From contig JADCRB010000001.1 in the NCBI GenBank assembly GCA_021464245.1, forward strand, positions 6,444,152 to 6,508,151: 64,000 nt of DNA, given 5' to 3'. A model generated the notes under the pieces. That model saw nothing but the letters and a program-made list of their open reading frames with translations. It had not been told where the DNA came from and searched no databases. Both the position numbers and the translations under genes were made by a program. Origin of the DNA: Carallia brachiata. Its lineage: Eukaryota > Streptophyta > Magnoliopsida > Malpighiales > Rhizophoraceae. Below, one piece after another: positions 1-12,091 of the stretch (its first letter is position 1; each line of letters starts with the position of its first letter).

Positions 1-1040
1 AGGCACATTGCCACTTGTTGGCAGAGGCAATTAGCAAAGATGGTAATTTGTACGGAAAATGAGAGCGTGTGTGTTCACAACTTTCGTGGTCCCCACTCAC
101 TCTTTCACGAAACAAAAAGAAAACACAATTTCATGCTCTTGCCTCTTGGTCACATGAACTAAAAAGCCCCAAATTATGTTGAAACTTTGCAAGTCATTCT
201 TTTTGGAGTTGAGTCATTCATTATCATATAAAAGGAAGCAGATGGCTGGCCAGTGGTGGCTGGCCAGCCCTACAACAAGAGGAGGGTTAACACTAATGGA
301 AGTTGTAGGAGAAATTAGAGAGAGGAGAGCAGAGATTTTGTATGCATTAACTCTTTTAGTGTACTCATATAAAGCATTCAACAAACTTTTGATGGATAGG
401 CATTCATAAAGAAATCGTAAATAGGGGTTTTTTTTTTTCTTGCAATATAGTTCCATAACTAATCACAACATTAGCTCTTTTTATTTAGTGTTTATTAAGT
501 TTTGATAAAGACCAATTTCAATATTGGAATTGGCTAGCGACAACCTTATTGATTATCGCTTATGAAATGACAACAATTTGCTTTTAAAGCGAAGCTTTTC
601 TTCTTTCCCACAAACATAAAGTGTAAGCTTTTCTCCTACTTAGCCATTGTTAGGAAGCTGGTTCGTGCCTGTGTTTAAAAATTAAAAATTGTAATTCTTA
701 AAATCTCTAAACAAAAAAGGAAGAATAAATATAATGAGTTAAAAAGATTAAATCTTCACAATATTTAAAATTTTATAAAATTTTATACTTTTAAAACAAG
801 TTTTAAAATTAATAAACTTTGACGGATGGTCTCCAAAATGTAAAAGAAGAAAACTACATGGAACTTAAGTGCATTCAAACCAAAAAAAAATTGCATGTAA
901 AAGCAGACAAATTTTAGATTGAAACTTGGAAAGTATATTAAAAGAAAAAAGAAAAAGGAATATCGAAAGTTCAATGGAAGATCTAAACTTTACTTTTATA
1001 TTGTTATTTGCTAAAGAGCCCTTATTTCCAAAATTTTATT
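1..1040. other. AT-rich intergenic DNA, no gene recognised
   Basis: I see no gene here. The short reading frames are not supported by splice signals, composition or any recognisable protein family. The stretch is AT-rich with several homopolymer runs, as is typical of plant intergenic DNA. Confidence 0.6.
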
Positions 1041-1049
1041 TTTTTCTTT

Positions 1050-2400
1050 ACGATCCTCCTCTATCCAAGATTTATAATCATCGAAAAGGCTAAAAAACTT
1101 GGCTGTGTTGAGCAAAGGCATGAAAACGAAGAGGGAAAAGAGTTATTGTAGCACGCAAAAGAAAAAGACCGAGGGTACAGACAAAAGAAATTAGAAGAGA
1201 CCCCAGCAAAAGCCATAATGGCTGCCTGGCGCAGCGTTCAGAAGGGATCTTGAAGCTTGGCTGTGCGTTCGTACGGTTTAGCTGCTGCAAATGAAGATGA
1301 CTAATGATTAAGGTATGATTAAATAGTAAAAAATTAATTAAAAAATAAATTAAAAAATAAAAAATAATGAGATAATAATAATTATAATTGATAAAAATAA
1401 TAATTAAAAATTTGTGAAAAAAATAAATAATAATTTATAAAAGAAAAAATAAAAAATAAATATTTAAATTAATAAAAATTAATTAATTAATTAAATAAAA
1501 AAATAATTTTTATCTAAGTTTTTTTCATTTTTCCTTAAAAATTGCCAATCAAGTCCTAAGAGAGCAGCGTTCTGACTTTTGAGCACAGCAGCCTACGGTC
1601 TACACCCCACTCTGCCAGCTCCAAACCTCATATTGGGACACAGTCATTAAAAAATGAAAACTAGTACGAGGTGATTTTATTTAATTAATTTTAAATTAAT
1701 TATAAAATATTGTTAATTATTAGATAATTAAATTTTAAAAATAAATAATAAATAATTTATTAAAACTGATTGATAAGACTTTAAAAATATTTTAAAATTA
1801 TTTAAATTAAATTAACAAATATTTTATTAAAATGAATATAAAAGAATAAACGTGTCATTTTGTGCAACTTATCCACGCCACCTAAAGGAGATTGTAAATT
1901 TATCAGATTGCAAATTAATGGACCCCACAACTAATTTTTATAATATCACAATTTGTGCTCTTGTTTTGCTACGTAGATATGTATATTATAGTATCTAAAA
2001 CACATATAATTTATTGACTTTTTTAAAATTTAACTTATTTTTTATAATTTGATAATTTATATCACTATCTGTTGTTACCGAAAAAATTTTCTATTTTTTT
2101 TACCATCAATCATCAGTCTGTCTGTAAAGTCAAACTTTTGCCTTTTACGTGTAAAAATTATTGCATACCATCAGCCTGTAAAGTCCGAAGGTTGTTCTTC
2201 ATGTGCAAAAATTGTTGCATCCCATTACTCCATCAATATTAAAATATAATACTGAAGATTACCCCAGAATAAAAAATACCGAACATTATATAAAAAAGAA
2301 AAATGACTAGTTGAACATAATAAAAACAGAGAGAGAGAGAGACCCACTCTTTATGTGTCTTTTTTTTGGTGCAAGACCCACTTTTTTTATGTCAAAACAA
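1050..2400. repeat. Upstream duplicated unit, copy A
   Basis: This is the first of three diverged copies of one unit. The best matching blocks are 1062-1195 and 1265-1300 (like 3845-3975 and 4010-4045), 1558-1645 (like 4057-4142 and 7111-7206), 1825-1960 (like 4350-4460 and 7262-7365) and 2095-2400 (like 7620-7860). Shared landmarks include a GAGGGTACAGACAAAAGAAA string (copies A and B) and a TTGATGGACCCCACAA-type string. The blocks keep the same order in each copy, which points to duplication of a long segment followed by indels. No protein is encoded. What the ancestral sequence was, such as a promoter or an unclassified element, is unknown. Confidence 0.7.
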
Positions 2401-3799
2401 CATAGAATAAAACAAAATGAAGCCACCCCTGAGCTCTTGTTTGTGGGGTCCCTCTCTTCCTGTGCATAAAAAAGAATTGCAAACTTGAAAGGGATGTGAG
2501 AAGCAATTGCGACGAGGAAGAATGACTGCTTCACATAAAAAAAAAAAAAGGGCAATGCAAGTACCAAGCTTTGCTACCGCTTAAGATCAGCTCAATCAAG
2601 AGGTCTCTTCAACACCATCACACAAACGGACTCAAAACAGCTTATGGATGCACTGCAGGGGTCTACTCTCAATTGGCCGTGGGCTGTTAAAGTCATACTA
2701 GGGGATATTTTGTCTATTTTGGCAAACTTGCCTTCTGTCTCTATGCGTTTAATTTGTTAAAAAGCCAATTTATCGTAGATTGGGTTGTCAAACAGTCCAA
2801 GTTGAGATTGTGTTCAATGGATTAGATGGGCAACTATCGCAACAAGCTTTGTAGTCTTCTTTGGAAAGGCATTACCAATCAATGAAGTCTCAACTCATTT
2901 TTCTGTAAAAAAAAAAAAAGTCAGCTCCACTAATAAAACTATGAGCGAAGATTGTGCACTATGCCATGCGTCCGGACAAATTATTTGGACACTTTTAAAA
3001 AGCACAGCAACTTATATTTTTAACATAATCATATTAAAAAAGTGTGCAACAAAAAATTATAAAATTAAAATTTAAAATTAAATAAGTATTACTTTAGAAT
3101 TTAAAGTGTAGATTCTACGTAATATACTATAAAACAAAAAAAAAATCTTTGAAAAAAAATTTCTTAAAAAAATCAACTTGTTTGCACTACAAATGCAACC
3201 AGAATGAAAGTTATTATTGGCAATAAATAGAAAGAAATTATGTGCTCATTAGGGAGAAAGAAAAAAAAAGGTATACTGACTTTTATATTCTAATTTCTAG
3301 ATAGTTTAACTTCATTAACTGCAATTTTTTCGTTGACGTATTCAATTTTTCCGTCTATGAATTTAATTAAAAAAGCTATGACTCCAATGCATTTTGTTAG
3401 AAAAAATAAGTTCACTAATTTTTTTAAATAGCAATTATATTTTTTTTATCCAAAACTCGAAACCACAGTTAATTAATTATGGAATAGTGTACAATGATGT
3501 TCAAAGATGATCCGTCAAAAGGAATTTTTTTAAAAAAATATATAAGGTTTAAATTCGATAGATATTATTCATTAATTGTACTTCATAATTGTCACTCTAA
3601 TAAAAAAAAAAAAGCCATTTAAGTGAATAAATGTTGATCATTAATAAAGTTCAATTATCCTATAGTTAGCAGATGCATGAGCAATTAAATCAAGACGTCC
3701 ATTAATAACTTGAATTGAGTCCATGTCATAAACAATGCAGGCCTACTTACACTTTAAATGCTGCAAAAAAAAAAAAATTTTAATTAATCATAAACGAAT

Positions 3800-4470
3800 T
3801 TCAGATTACATAATATTAACATGTCAATTTTTATGATCTTCTCGGTCCAGGATCTAATCATGAAAAAGGCTAAAAAGCTTAGCTGTGTTGAACAAAAACA
3901 TGAAAACCAAAGGAGCAGAGAGTTGCTATGGTAGGCAAACGAAAGAGGCTGAGGGTACAGACAAAAGAAAAAGACTAGAGGGATTATGGCATGATATCTC
4001 TATGAGGCGTATACGTCTGACGGTTTGGCTGCTGCAAATCAATCAAGATCAGGAAAAGCCACGCTGGCACAGCATTTTGACAACGGCAGTCTACGTGTCC
4101 ACACCCCACCGTCTTACCACAAAACCCCACATTTGGCATACGAGTAAGTTTAAATGGTTCGGATAAAATGTTTTAAATTTTGTCTCAAAATAAATTATAT
4201 TTGTTATTTTTAAAATTATAATTAATATTTTTAAAACATAAAAATAACAAATATTATAAAATATTAATTTTAGTTTCAAAAATAACAATCACAATTTTAT
4301 TTAAAATAAAAATAATCAATTCATACACATTTTTTCTTGCCGTACACCGAATAATTAAAATGAACATGAGAGGATAAATTTGTCATTTTGTGCACCTTAT
4401 TCACAACACCTCAACGAGATTGGTAGATTGATGGACCCCACAATTAATTTTTTTAATCAAAAGAAAATAT
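3800..4470. repeat. Upstream duplicated unit, copy B
   Basis: This is the second copy of the unit described at 1050-2400, about 2.8 kb downstream of copy A. It is more compact than A because the AT-rich insert seen at 1310-1550 in A is absent. With copy C it also shares a leading block at about 3800-3845 (ACATAATATTAACATGTCAA versus 6910-6940), which marks the left edge further upstream than A alone would. No gene is supported; the 93-codon reading frame at 3885-4166 is not preserved in copies A or C. Confidence 0.65.
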
Positions 4471-4715
4471 TGTATTTATATTCAATTTTATATATAAATT
4501 TGACGTGTAAGTATCAAAAAGATATATATAAGGTAAGAGTATAAACTGATAAAAATAAAAAAAATGACATGGTCTAAATAATCATAATTTAATCGGGCTC
4601 GAGACCTTTTTTGATAAATTTCTCTTGCAAGAGAAAAAATAGACTACAACTAGTTTTTGCTACAAGTCCTCGCCCCTAAATGGTGTTTTGAATGTAAAAA
4701 TTTCCATTTATGCTT

Positions 4716-4782
4716 GTCAGAGATGAAACATCAACATAAAAAAAAAATCATAATAATAAATCTCATTGAGGCATAACAATAG
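4716..4782. repeat. Inverted copy of 8332-8395
   Basis: The reverse complement of this segment closely matches 8332-8395. Both carry a GTTATGCCTCAATGAGATTT-type string and the complement of a TCAGAGATGAAACAT-type string. The two sit in opposite orientation 3.6 kb apart, so at least one rearrangement or mobile event separated them. Confidence 0.7.
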
Positions 4783-4914
4783 AAATATAGACAAATTTGG
4801 ATGTCTCGTGGTTTGGATTTTTTCACAAGAAAACTGTGGCAGACAATGGTTGTGCTTAGTTGGACTGTTCAGCCGAATTTACAGTATGTTTGGAGTGAGG
4901 GGAATGATAGAGAA

Positions 4915-5210
4915 AGGAAAGGAAAGGAAAGGAAAGGAAAGAGAAAGAAAAAAAAAAAAAAAAAGTTATTTTGAATAGTAGAGAAAGTTGAGAAAAAGAA
5001 AAAAAGTGAAAAAAAAATGAATAATAATTTGTGAGAGAAAAAGTAGTGAAGAAAATAAAGTTGTTTAGAGTGGTATAAAAAGTTGGGAGAAATGAAGTAT
5101 AGTGAAAGAAAAAATGAATAGTAATTTGTGAGAAAAAAAGTGGTGAAAAATAAAATTATTTGAAGTGGTGTAGAAATTAGGAAAAAAAATATATATATAT
5201 GGTTATGATT
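4915..5210. repeat. GGAAA microsatellite and 95-bp degenerate tandem repeat
   Basis: A run of AAGGA/GGAAA pentamers (about 4915-4945) and a poly-A tract lead into a purine-rich block. In that block a unit of about 95 bp is repeated: 4985-5080 resembles 5081-5172, both containing an AATTTGTGAGA string followed by a GTGGTxxAxAAA-type string. The block ends in a pyrimidine tract followed by ACAAAACAAACAAGCCCTA, which resembles one end of a MITE, but I could not match a convincing second end. Confidence 0.6.
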
Positions 5211-5400
5211 ATATTTTTTTTTCTTTCTCTTTTTTTCTTACAAAACAAACAAGCCCTAGAGTGACTGCTGTTATGCAAAAATCGAGGACGTGATAAAAAA
5301 AAGAGTTTGTGGCAATAAATATTAAGGTATGTGGTACACATTAAAGTGATATGAATTATTAAATTATAAAAAATGTATTAAATTTACCAAACGAAAATAG

Positions 5401-5602
5401 ATAGATGGTCATAGGCAAATGATTAGAAGAAGTATTTAAAATATAACAAATTATCATATTTATACAACTGTGTTGATAAAATATGATATAATAAATTATT
5501 ATTTTATTTTTTGTTAAAAAAATTAATGCAATTATACAAATAATTAAATTTGTTATATATTTGATACTTCTTCTAGTTATTTGCTTTTGATCCTCTAACT
5601 TT
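5401..5602. mobile_element. Fold-back (MITE-like) element
   Basis: The left arm, 5401-5478, matches the reverse complement of the right arm, about 5520-5602. Both contain a TAGAAGAAGTAT string followed by ATAACAAAT and a TATACAA-type string. The arms are about 80 bp and leave a spacer of about 40 bp, so a single strand could form a long hairpin. It encodes nothing. I could not define target-site duplications, so the superfamily is open. Confidence 0.65.
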
Positions 5603-5994
5603 TTTCTTCAAAAAATTATTTAATAATGGTTAATAGACTATATTTTTTGTGCGCTCTAATATTCACGTCTACGTAATCAAACTGAAAAAAACAGAATTCG
5701 GTGACAACGTACATTGACTGTTTGAATTTGTTAGTGATTTTCCGTGTACGTGGAAAATGGATAATCGAAGGTTTTGTGTAAATGGACTTCAAGTCCTTGA
5801 AGCCCATTTGGTATGTGATCTATGGATTACGGTTGTTGTAAGTCAGTGTGGTAATTCATTCTTACTCTGTATAACCAAATTTGACACCTTCATGTTAACT
5901 TATATAGGAAATTCATACTATTAATACAATAATTTCTTTTAACAAAAAAAAAATGAAAATGGGTACTTCGTCTTGTCTCTTTGGAGTCCCGTAG

Positions 5995-6390
5995 CAAATG
6001 TTGGAAGACGCGGCACATTGTATTTTTTTTTTGACATAAATATGATAGATTTTTAATTGGTAAGATCGTTACATAGGAGGTTTATAAAGTTATACGGTGA
6101 GTTACTGATCCAATTTATGGGACATATCATGAATCTGGATTGTTTAAACTCAATCCGCAGCTCTTTGCACTTTTAAAAATAGTTTGAACATTACAATTTA
6201 GCAAAGTACCCAAAATATCAATCGTATCCCAAGTATGAAGAGCCTTTATCATTAGAAACTCATGTCTTTATCATTAGAAACTCGTGTTTCCCTTCACCCG
6301 TACGGACAAATGTTTTATTGTCACTTTTATGTGCAAGAGCTGTGGGCCTGTGGCCAAGTTAGTCTGTATCATCCTATGATTGAGCAAACA
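5995..6390. repeat. Segment duplicated at 8417-8530, with an insertion
   Basis: The string AAATGTTGGAAGAC, one variable base, then GGCACATTGTA occurs at 5996-6022 and at 8418-8444. Further matches follow at 6238-6253 versus 8460-8479 (AAGAGCxTTTATCATT) and near 6370 versus 8508 (ATCATxxTATGATTG). The first copy holds about 200 extra bases (about 6023-6237), so it looks like a copy with an insertion. No gene is seen. Confidence 0.6.
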
Positions 6391-6899
6391 TTGTTATTGC
6401 TAAAAGACAAAAAGAATAAAGAAAAGGGTTATTCTCCCACGATGTATATGTTTATTTATTTCTATTCATATTTATCACTACATTATCTCACAGAGGGTAT
6501 CTGTCGAAATAAATATTTAGAACATCGTTGTGATTTAATAATTAAAAATTTTGTTTATATCATGAAAAACATACATTTAGTGATATACAGAAATTAAACT
6601 CATAAAATAATTCAATCATGACATAAAAGAATTTCTTTTAGGTGCTAATTCGATTGGTATCCGATATGTTTCTTTCACTTCGGCTGGATTCAAATTCACT
6701 CACTATTATTCCCCTTGGTAAACGAAGATTTATGTCAAGTTTATGGTGCTACGCTCCAAATGTTAACACTAATAATACTTTGGTATTTAGTCATTTTTTA
6801 GGAAAGATATTGATTGAAACTGTCAATTGCCTACTTCATTCACGTCTCATAAGCGTAATAACTACTATACTATCTTACATATTTTTTATTGTCAAAAAA

Positions 6900-7860
6900 A
6901 TCATAAAAAATTTTCAATTACATAATATGCCAATCTTTATGATCTCCTCCTCGATCTAAAGATCTAATCATCTAAGAGGCCAAACAAACTGGATGTAACA
7001 AGCAAAGACAGAAAGAGAAAAAGAGTTATTATGGGACATCTGACAATGGGATTATGGAACTAACACGAATGATTAGTGCTATATACGCCATATTGTTGTA
7101 GCTACAAATGACAGTGGCCTAGAGTTCAGACCATAGCAGTTTACATGACTGCATGTCTACTGCGGCGGCCCACCCTCTCATCACCAAAGTCCCACATTTG
7201 GTGTATAAGCATTAAACAATCAAAGTTTGCACCCAAAAATATAATAATTAATTAAAATCAATGTAATAAAAGTATTATATGGATAAATGTGTTATTTAAT
7301 TTACCTTATCCATACAATCTGAACAAGATTATAAATTGATGGGACCCACAACTCAATTTTATACTAATTTCTTTCTACTATCTCCCAAACAATTGGAAGA
7401 TCAATTTTTAACTTTTTATATTTATTTAAATGGTCACACTTTACAATTCCAACAAAAAAATTTACGCTTGATGCACTCTAATTTATTTTTCTTTTTCATT
7501 ATTTCTTTCCCACTCTTTCACTTCCTCAACTCTTTTTTTTTTTTTGTCCTATTCTTAATCTTTGTTTATTAAGTTGGAATTGACCAACTACTTAATGTTT
7601 TAGTGGCTCTTAAGGCTTTGATGTAGAGACCAACTTTGGCCCTTTATATGCAAAAATTGTTGCACAGCATCAGTCTACAAAGTCCAAACTTCACCTTTTA
7701 TATGCCAAAATTGTTGCATTCCATTGTTCGATACCGACAAAAGTAATCAATGTTAGAATATAATATTCAACATAATATAAAAGAGAAACAGAAAAACAAC
7801 ATAATACGTGAGAGAGAGAGACCCACCTTTTTTTCATATGTCAAAACAAAATAAAATACA
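6900..7860. repeat. Upstream duplicated unit, copy C
   Basis: This is the third copy of the unit described at 1050-2400, about 3.1 kb after copy B. Blocks 6900-7050, 7093-7206, 7262-7365 and 7620-7860 match A and/or B in order. The final part, with a GAGAGAGAGAGACCCAC string and a CATATGTCAAAACAA string, is repeated once more in shortened form at about 8127-8222. No coding capacity is preserved between the copies. Confidence 0.65.
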
Positions 7861-8126
7861 ACACAAGACAAAAAACAAAATTTCACTCCCTATATTTTAG
7901 TATTTTTAATTTTTACACACTTACTTTTTTTTTTTGGGTTAAATTTTACTTTTCACATTAATTCTATAATTGAAATTACTCTTTTCCATCAACTTACTAT
8001 TAACCTACACATGTGGCACCACATGGCATGCCACCCCAAACTAAATTTGTTACATCATATGCCACGTTAGCAATCGCTGAAGTAGCAATTTTCAATTTTT
8101 TTTATTTTGAAAAATCTTAATCTTAT

Positions 8127-8530
8127 TTCAAAAAAAAGAAAAATAAAGAAATGGCAAAACAACATAATATGTGAGAGAGAAAGAGACTTATTTGTCTTTC
8201 ATATGTCAAAAAACAATGTAGGACACACCAAAACGATATAAAGTACACCCGAACTAAGCATGACCATTGTCAGCTAAAGGATTTCCATTCAAAAATTTAA
8301 ACCCTGGTTTCCTAAGTTTTCTACATGCCTATTGTTATGCCTCAATGAGATTTATTATGACTTTTATCTATGTTGTTTCATCTCTAACAAGGATAACATG
8401 GATATTTTTGCACTAAAAAATGTTGGAAGACACGGCACATTGTAGGGAATCGCAATAAAAGAAGAGCTTTTATCATTTTTTGGCTATATGCTGCAAAGCC
8501 CACCTCGGTCATCATATGATTGGGTCGGGT
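8127..8530. repeat. Partial fourth copy plus rearranged segments
   Basis: 8127-8222 repeats the tail of copy C (ACAACATAATATGTGAGAGA, then CATATGTCAAAA). It is followed directly by the inverted partner of 4716-4782 (8332-8395) and the direct partner of 5995-6390 (8417-8530). Fragments scattered over 4 kb upstream are therefore brought together here. No gene is seen. Confidence 0.6.
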
Positions 8531-9139
8531 TGAGTCCAGTTGTTTTGAGTGACACAACCCAAACATCGGCTAATTGCAATCACAATTTTATGGGTCCTTG
8601 GGCTGAAGCCTTGAACCTAGAGATTTTAAGGAATGTTAGAGTGGTCTGGTTTTTCTAGCGCAATTGGGGAACATACTTGACAGGAGATGCATACAGATGC
8701 TAGAGGTCCCTAGCTTTGTTAGCATTAACACCATTATTCAAATTTCTCAATTTTGTATTTGCATTTTAATGATGTTATTCCTCTTTGTTTGACCTTTTAC
8801 CCTTCTTGTAACCCCCCAAAAAAAGGGGTTAGTATGAGATGTAATTTTATTTTTCCTATCGATAGAATTAACTTGCAACTCTACAAATTATATTGTGTTT
8901 GGTGGGTGACGGGGTTAATGGCTTAGGGCATACACAAATGTCTAGTATCTAAAATTTGAAATTTTTTACGAAAAAATTAGGCGAAAATACTTGATAGAAA
9001 ACATGATGGACACATTTGACGTGACAAATTTTAATAGAAACATAGTGTTAGGAAAAAAAAAGAAAAATGAAGAAATTACCAAATTGCTACTCCCTAGTGT
9101 TTGACACTTCTTGCATCTCCTCTACGTGTTACCACTTAA

Positions 9140-9633
9140 GGGAGTGTTTGTTTAAGAAAAAAATAATATGGGAATGAGAATCAACTATCTATTTCTCATT
9201 TGCAATATTAATTTTATAAAAAATGGATTCTCATTCTCTCAAAAAAGGAATGAGATTTTCATTTTAAGGGAATCATGATTTTCAAGTTTACTATATTAAT
9301 CATTCTCATTCCTTTTTAACTATCTCTAATTTTTCAAATCTCTCCACTTCCCCATGTTTTTATTTTTATATTGTTATTATATTGCTTTTTTTTTTTGCTT
9401 TTATTTACTCATAAAATAATTTTACTGTTATTGTTATAAATATTATTTTTACTGTTATTGTTATTATTGTCATTACCATTACTACTTATTAATGATAATA
9501 TGTCATAGTATTATAATAAGAAAAAAATTTAAATTATCAATTAACAAATGATTATTATTATTATAATAACAAAAAAATTTTATGTTAATATTTTCTTTTT
9601 GGATTTCATATTTATGGTTATCATTGTGAAGTA

Positions 9634-9677
<44 letters not shown>

Positions 9678-10011
9678 GTAGTAGTAGTAGTAGTAGTTTT
9701 TATTATAATTTTAAACTTTATGTTTATGGTAATTTAATATTTTTAATTTGATATTACACTATAATATTTTTTGTTTATATTTTTAATTTGCTATTGATAA
9801 TGTTTTAATTTTAATAACTTTTATTTTATTTTTATCGCGAAATATATATATCATATATTTAATGTTGATTCAGATTCTGAATTAAAACAAACAATTCTAA
9901 AGGGTTTTGATTTTGATTCCAAAGTAAATCAAATATATTATAAAATAAATGATTTCATTTTAATTCTGCTCAATTCCGATTTCGATTGCAGATCATAAAC
10001 CAAACGGCCCC
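9140..10011. mobile_element. Harbinger/Tourist-like non-autonomous element (MITE)
   Basis: The left end reads GGGAGTGTTTGTTTA and the reverse complement of the right end reads GGGGCCGTTTGGTTTA. These are imperfect terminal inverted repeats of about 16 bp, and similarity continues inward (GGGAATGAGAATCA versus CGGAATTGAGCAGAA). Both ends are flanked by TAA (9137-9139 and 10012-10014), which fits the 3-bp TWA target duplication of PIF/Harbinger elements. The interior, about 870 bp, is AT-rich with no transposase and holds a long ATT microsatellite. The superfamily assignment rests on the ends and TSD only. Confidence 0.7.
9633..9697. repeat. (ATT)n/(AGT)n microsatellite
   Basis: About 14 ATT units run straight into about seven AGT units inside the Harbinger-like element. 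The reading frame here (poly-Ile then poly-Ser) is a by-product of the repeat and not a gene. Confidence 0.9.
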
Positions 10012-12090
10012 TAAAGGCATCCTTAGTTAAGATGCCCTTAAAATGAAGCTGAAAAATTGTCATCATAAGAAATCTCTAATTGCCTTTTTTTTTTTATATA
10101 TAAAAAGAGAAGAAAGAAACACTGTAAAATAAAGGGGGAAAGAAAAAAAAAGGCTAGCCACCCCCTGAGGTCTCGCAGTCTCGATCATGTACCTAAACAT
10201 GAAGTCCTGCAACAACCCAGATCATGTCCATAATTCAGACATGAAAATTTATGATTCTTATGATTTTATATTTCCATGGATTTTAAATCCATAACTTTGT
10301 AAAATTTCAAAAACCCTCTAAGTATTATGTATCCGTCTTCCGAAGGAGAACCAATGGTGCTATATGGTATACTAGACTGATCACCATATTCAATTTAGGT
10401 ATGCTTGTTGGATGATAACTATACCCGTGACCCATGAGCCATGAGCCCATAACCTTATAATTTAAGCCCAATTGTTGTGTACAGTCCTTGTTCTCGTTCA
10501 TTCCAAAAGTCCCACGGATCAACCGAGACGATTTTGGCCCAGCACATGGATAACTTCTAATGAAACCATCTAGGCTAGTCATACCCGGAAAAAAAAAACC
10601 CAAATTATTAAACTCTTACGTGGGGAAGTGTTTGGACGAAAGGTCATATTATTCCAAAAGAGTGATTCCTCGTTAATTTTAAAAATGGGATCAAACTGGT
10701 GGTGGAAGTAGAAAATTGGCCAATTGACCATGAATTTGGTTTATTTGGTTAAAGAATCAGATAAGATGTTACATTAAAAAATTATTCAAAGTGTATTTAT
10801 TCCAGTGAACTTGTACGAATCAGACAAATTATTATTAAAAAGTTTTTTTTGTTTCTTTTAAAAAATTGTATGTGATTATACTATTTTATTAAGACTACTC
10901 GTATATATATAATTTTAATAATATATTTTAAAATTTTAGTTAAACTGATGAAGAAAATCAGACTCTTCTCTCCATTAGAGTCTAATTAAATTTCTAAATT
11001 TATAATTTTCTTAACTCAAGTTCTTGTCTTTTACGTAGCAAAGAAACAAGAATTAAACTACTATCGACTTCACACATGACCTCCAATTATACAGGAATGG
11101 TTTTATGCTTCTTATGGTTTTGAGCTTCGGGGGATTTGGGAAGGTAGAGGGAGCCTGACTCACTTCTCGGTTACCCAATATGTCCGAACTGGCATCATTG
11201 ATTTGGTACACCGTCCATGGTATTTTTGTCTCGTTCATATAATAATAATAGTAATAACACTGCTGATGTGGTGGTTTTTATTTGAATTAAGAGATTATGG
11301 ACTTGAATTCTTATTAAATTGTTCAATTTTAAGAATTTCGTTCATATAATTTGATTGTAGATTTCAATTCTTATAAAAATATTCCGCAAGATTAAATACA
11401 TTTTTTATTTTATTAATAAAACTTACAGTGAATTGTGAGTTTGCTTTATGATATTTCAATATAGATAACTTTGCATGACCGTTATCTTCCTTGACGGACT
11501 GCAAGTGCAACGTATCATGTCTCTTTTACATTGTATTCTTTGCCGAGCTACAAGTAATATTTGTTATTTTGGTCACCACCTCGCGTTACTAAGAATTATT
11601 TAAATTTAGTTTTTGCAAAAAAAAAAATATTATTCTGTTGATGTGACACTATTACGTAAGGGGTAGGACAAAATATTTGGTCCGTGTAACAATGTTCTTT
11701 TGTTAATTATGGTTTAAACTTCAAAAATTATGGTTTAAATTTCCATTTAAAAAAATGATTACTCATAATGAAAGCTCTTCATTTATAAGAAAATTAAGAA
11801 CAAAAGAAAGATAATTGAATAACAATTTATTATTTCAGAAGGCTGCAAAGACTGGGTCGGATCCCTCCTTGTCTCGTTGTCTTGTAAGGTCGCAAAACTT
11901 TGTTTATGTAATTAGTGAATTTTACATTGGAGGAGTTTTATTCAGCATTTAAAAAAGTATTCTCAATTGTAAATAGAGAGACAAAAAGTAAAAAATGTAC
12001 GATATTGAACGTAAGCAAATCATAATCCTTAATTAATAAATCAAATTGCCAAAATCGCTGCACTAAGATTTTTATTTTTGGAAAATTTTT
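10012..12090. other. Intergenic DNA, no gene recognised
   Basis: This is AT-rich DNA without supported genes. The part at 10180-10620 has more balanced composition, and its minus strand is open for 92 codons, but I recognise no protein and see no splice context. It could be a decayed repeat fragment. The minus-strand frame at 11053-11238 is likewise unrecognised. Confidence 0.5.
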
Positions 12091-12091
12091 T

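Noticed and set aside
3885..4166. 93-codon frame in repeat copy B
   Set aside because: The frame is not preserved in copies A or C of the same repeat.
9548..9751. 67-codon frame rich in Ile and Ser
   Set aside because: It is produced by the ATT/AGT microsatellite.
10325..10603. Minus-strand 92-codon frame
   Set aside because: It has no recognisable domain, no promoter or exon context, and is probably a decayed repeat fragment.
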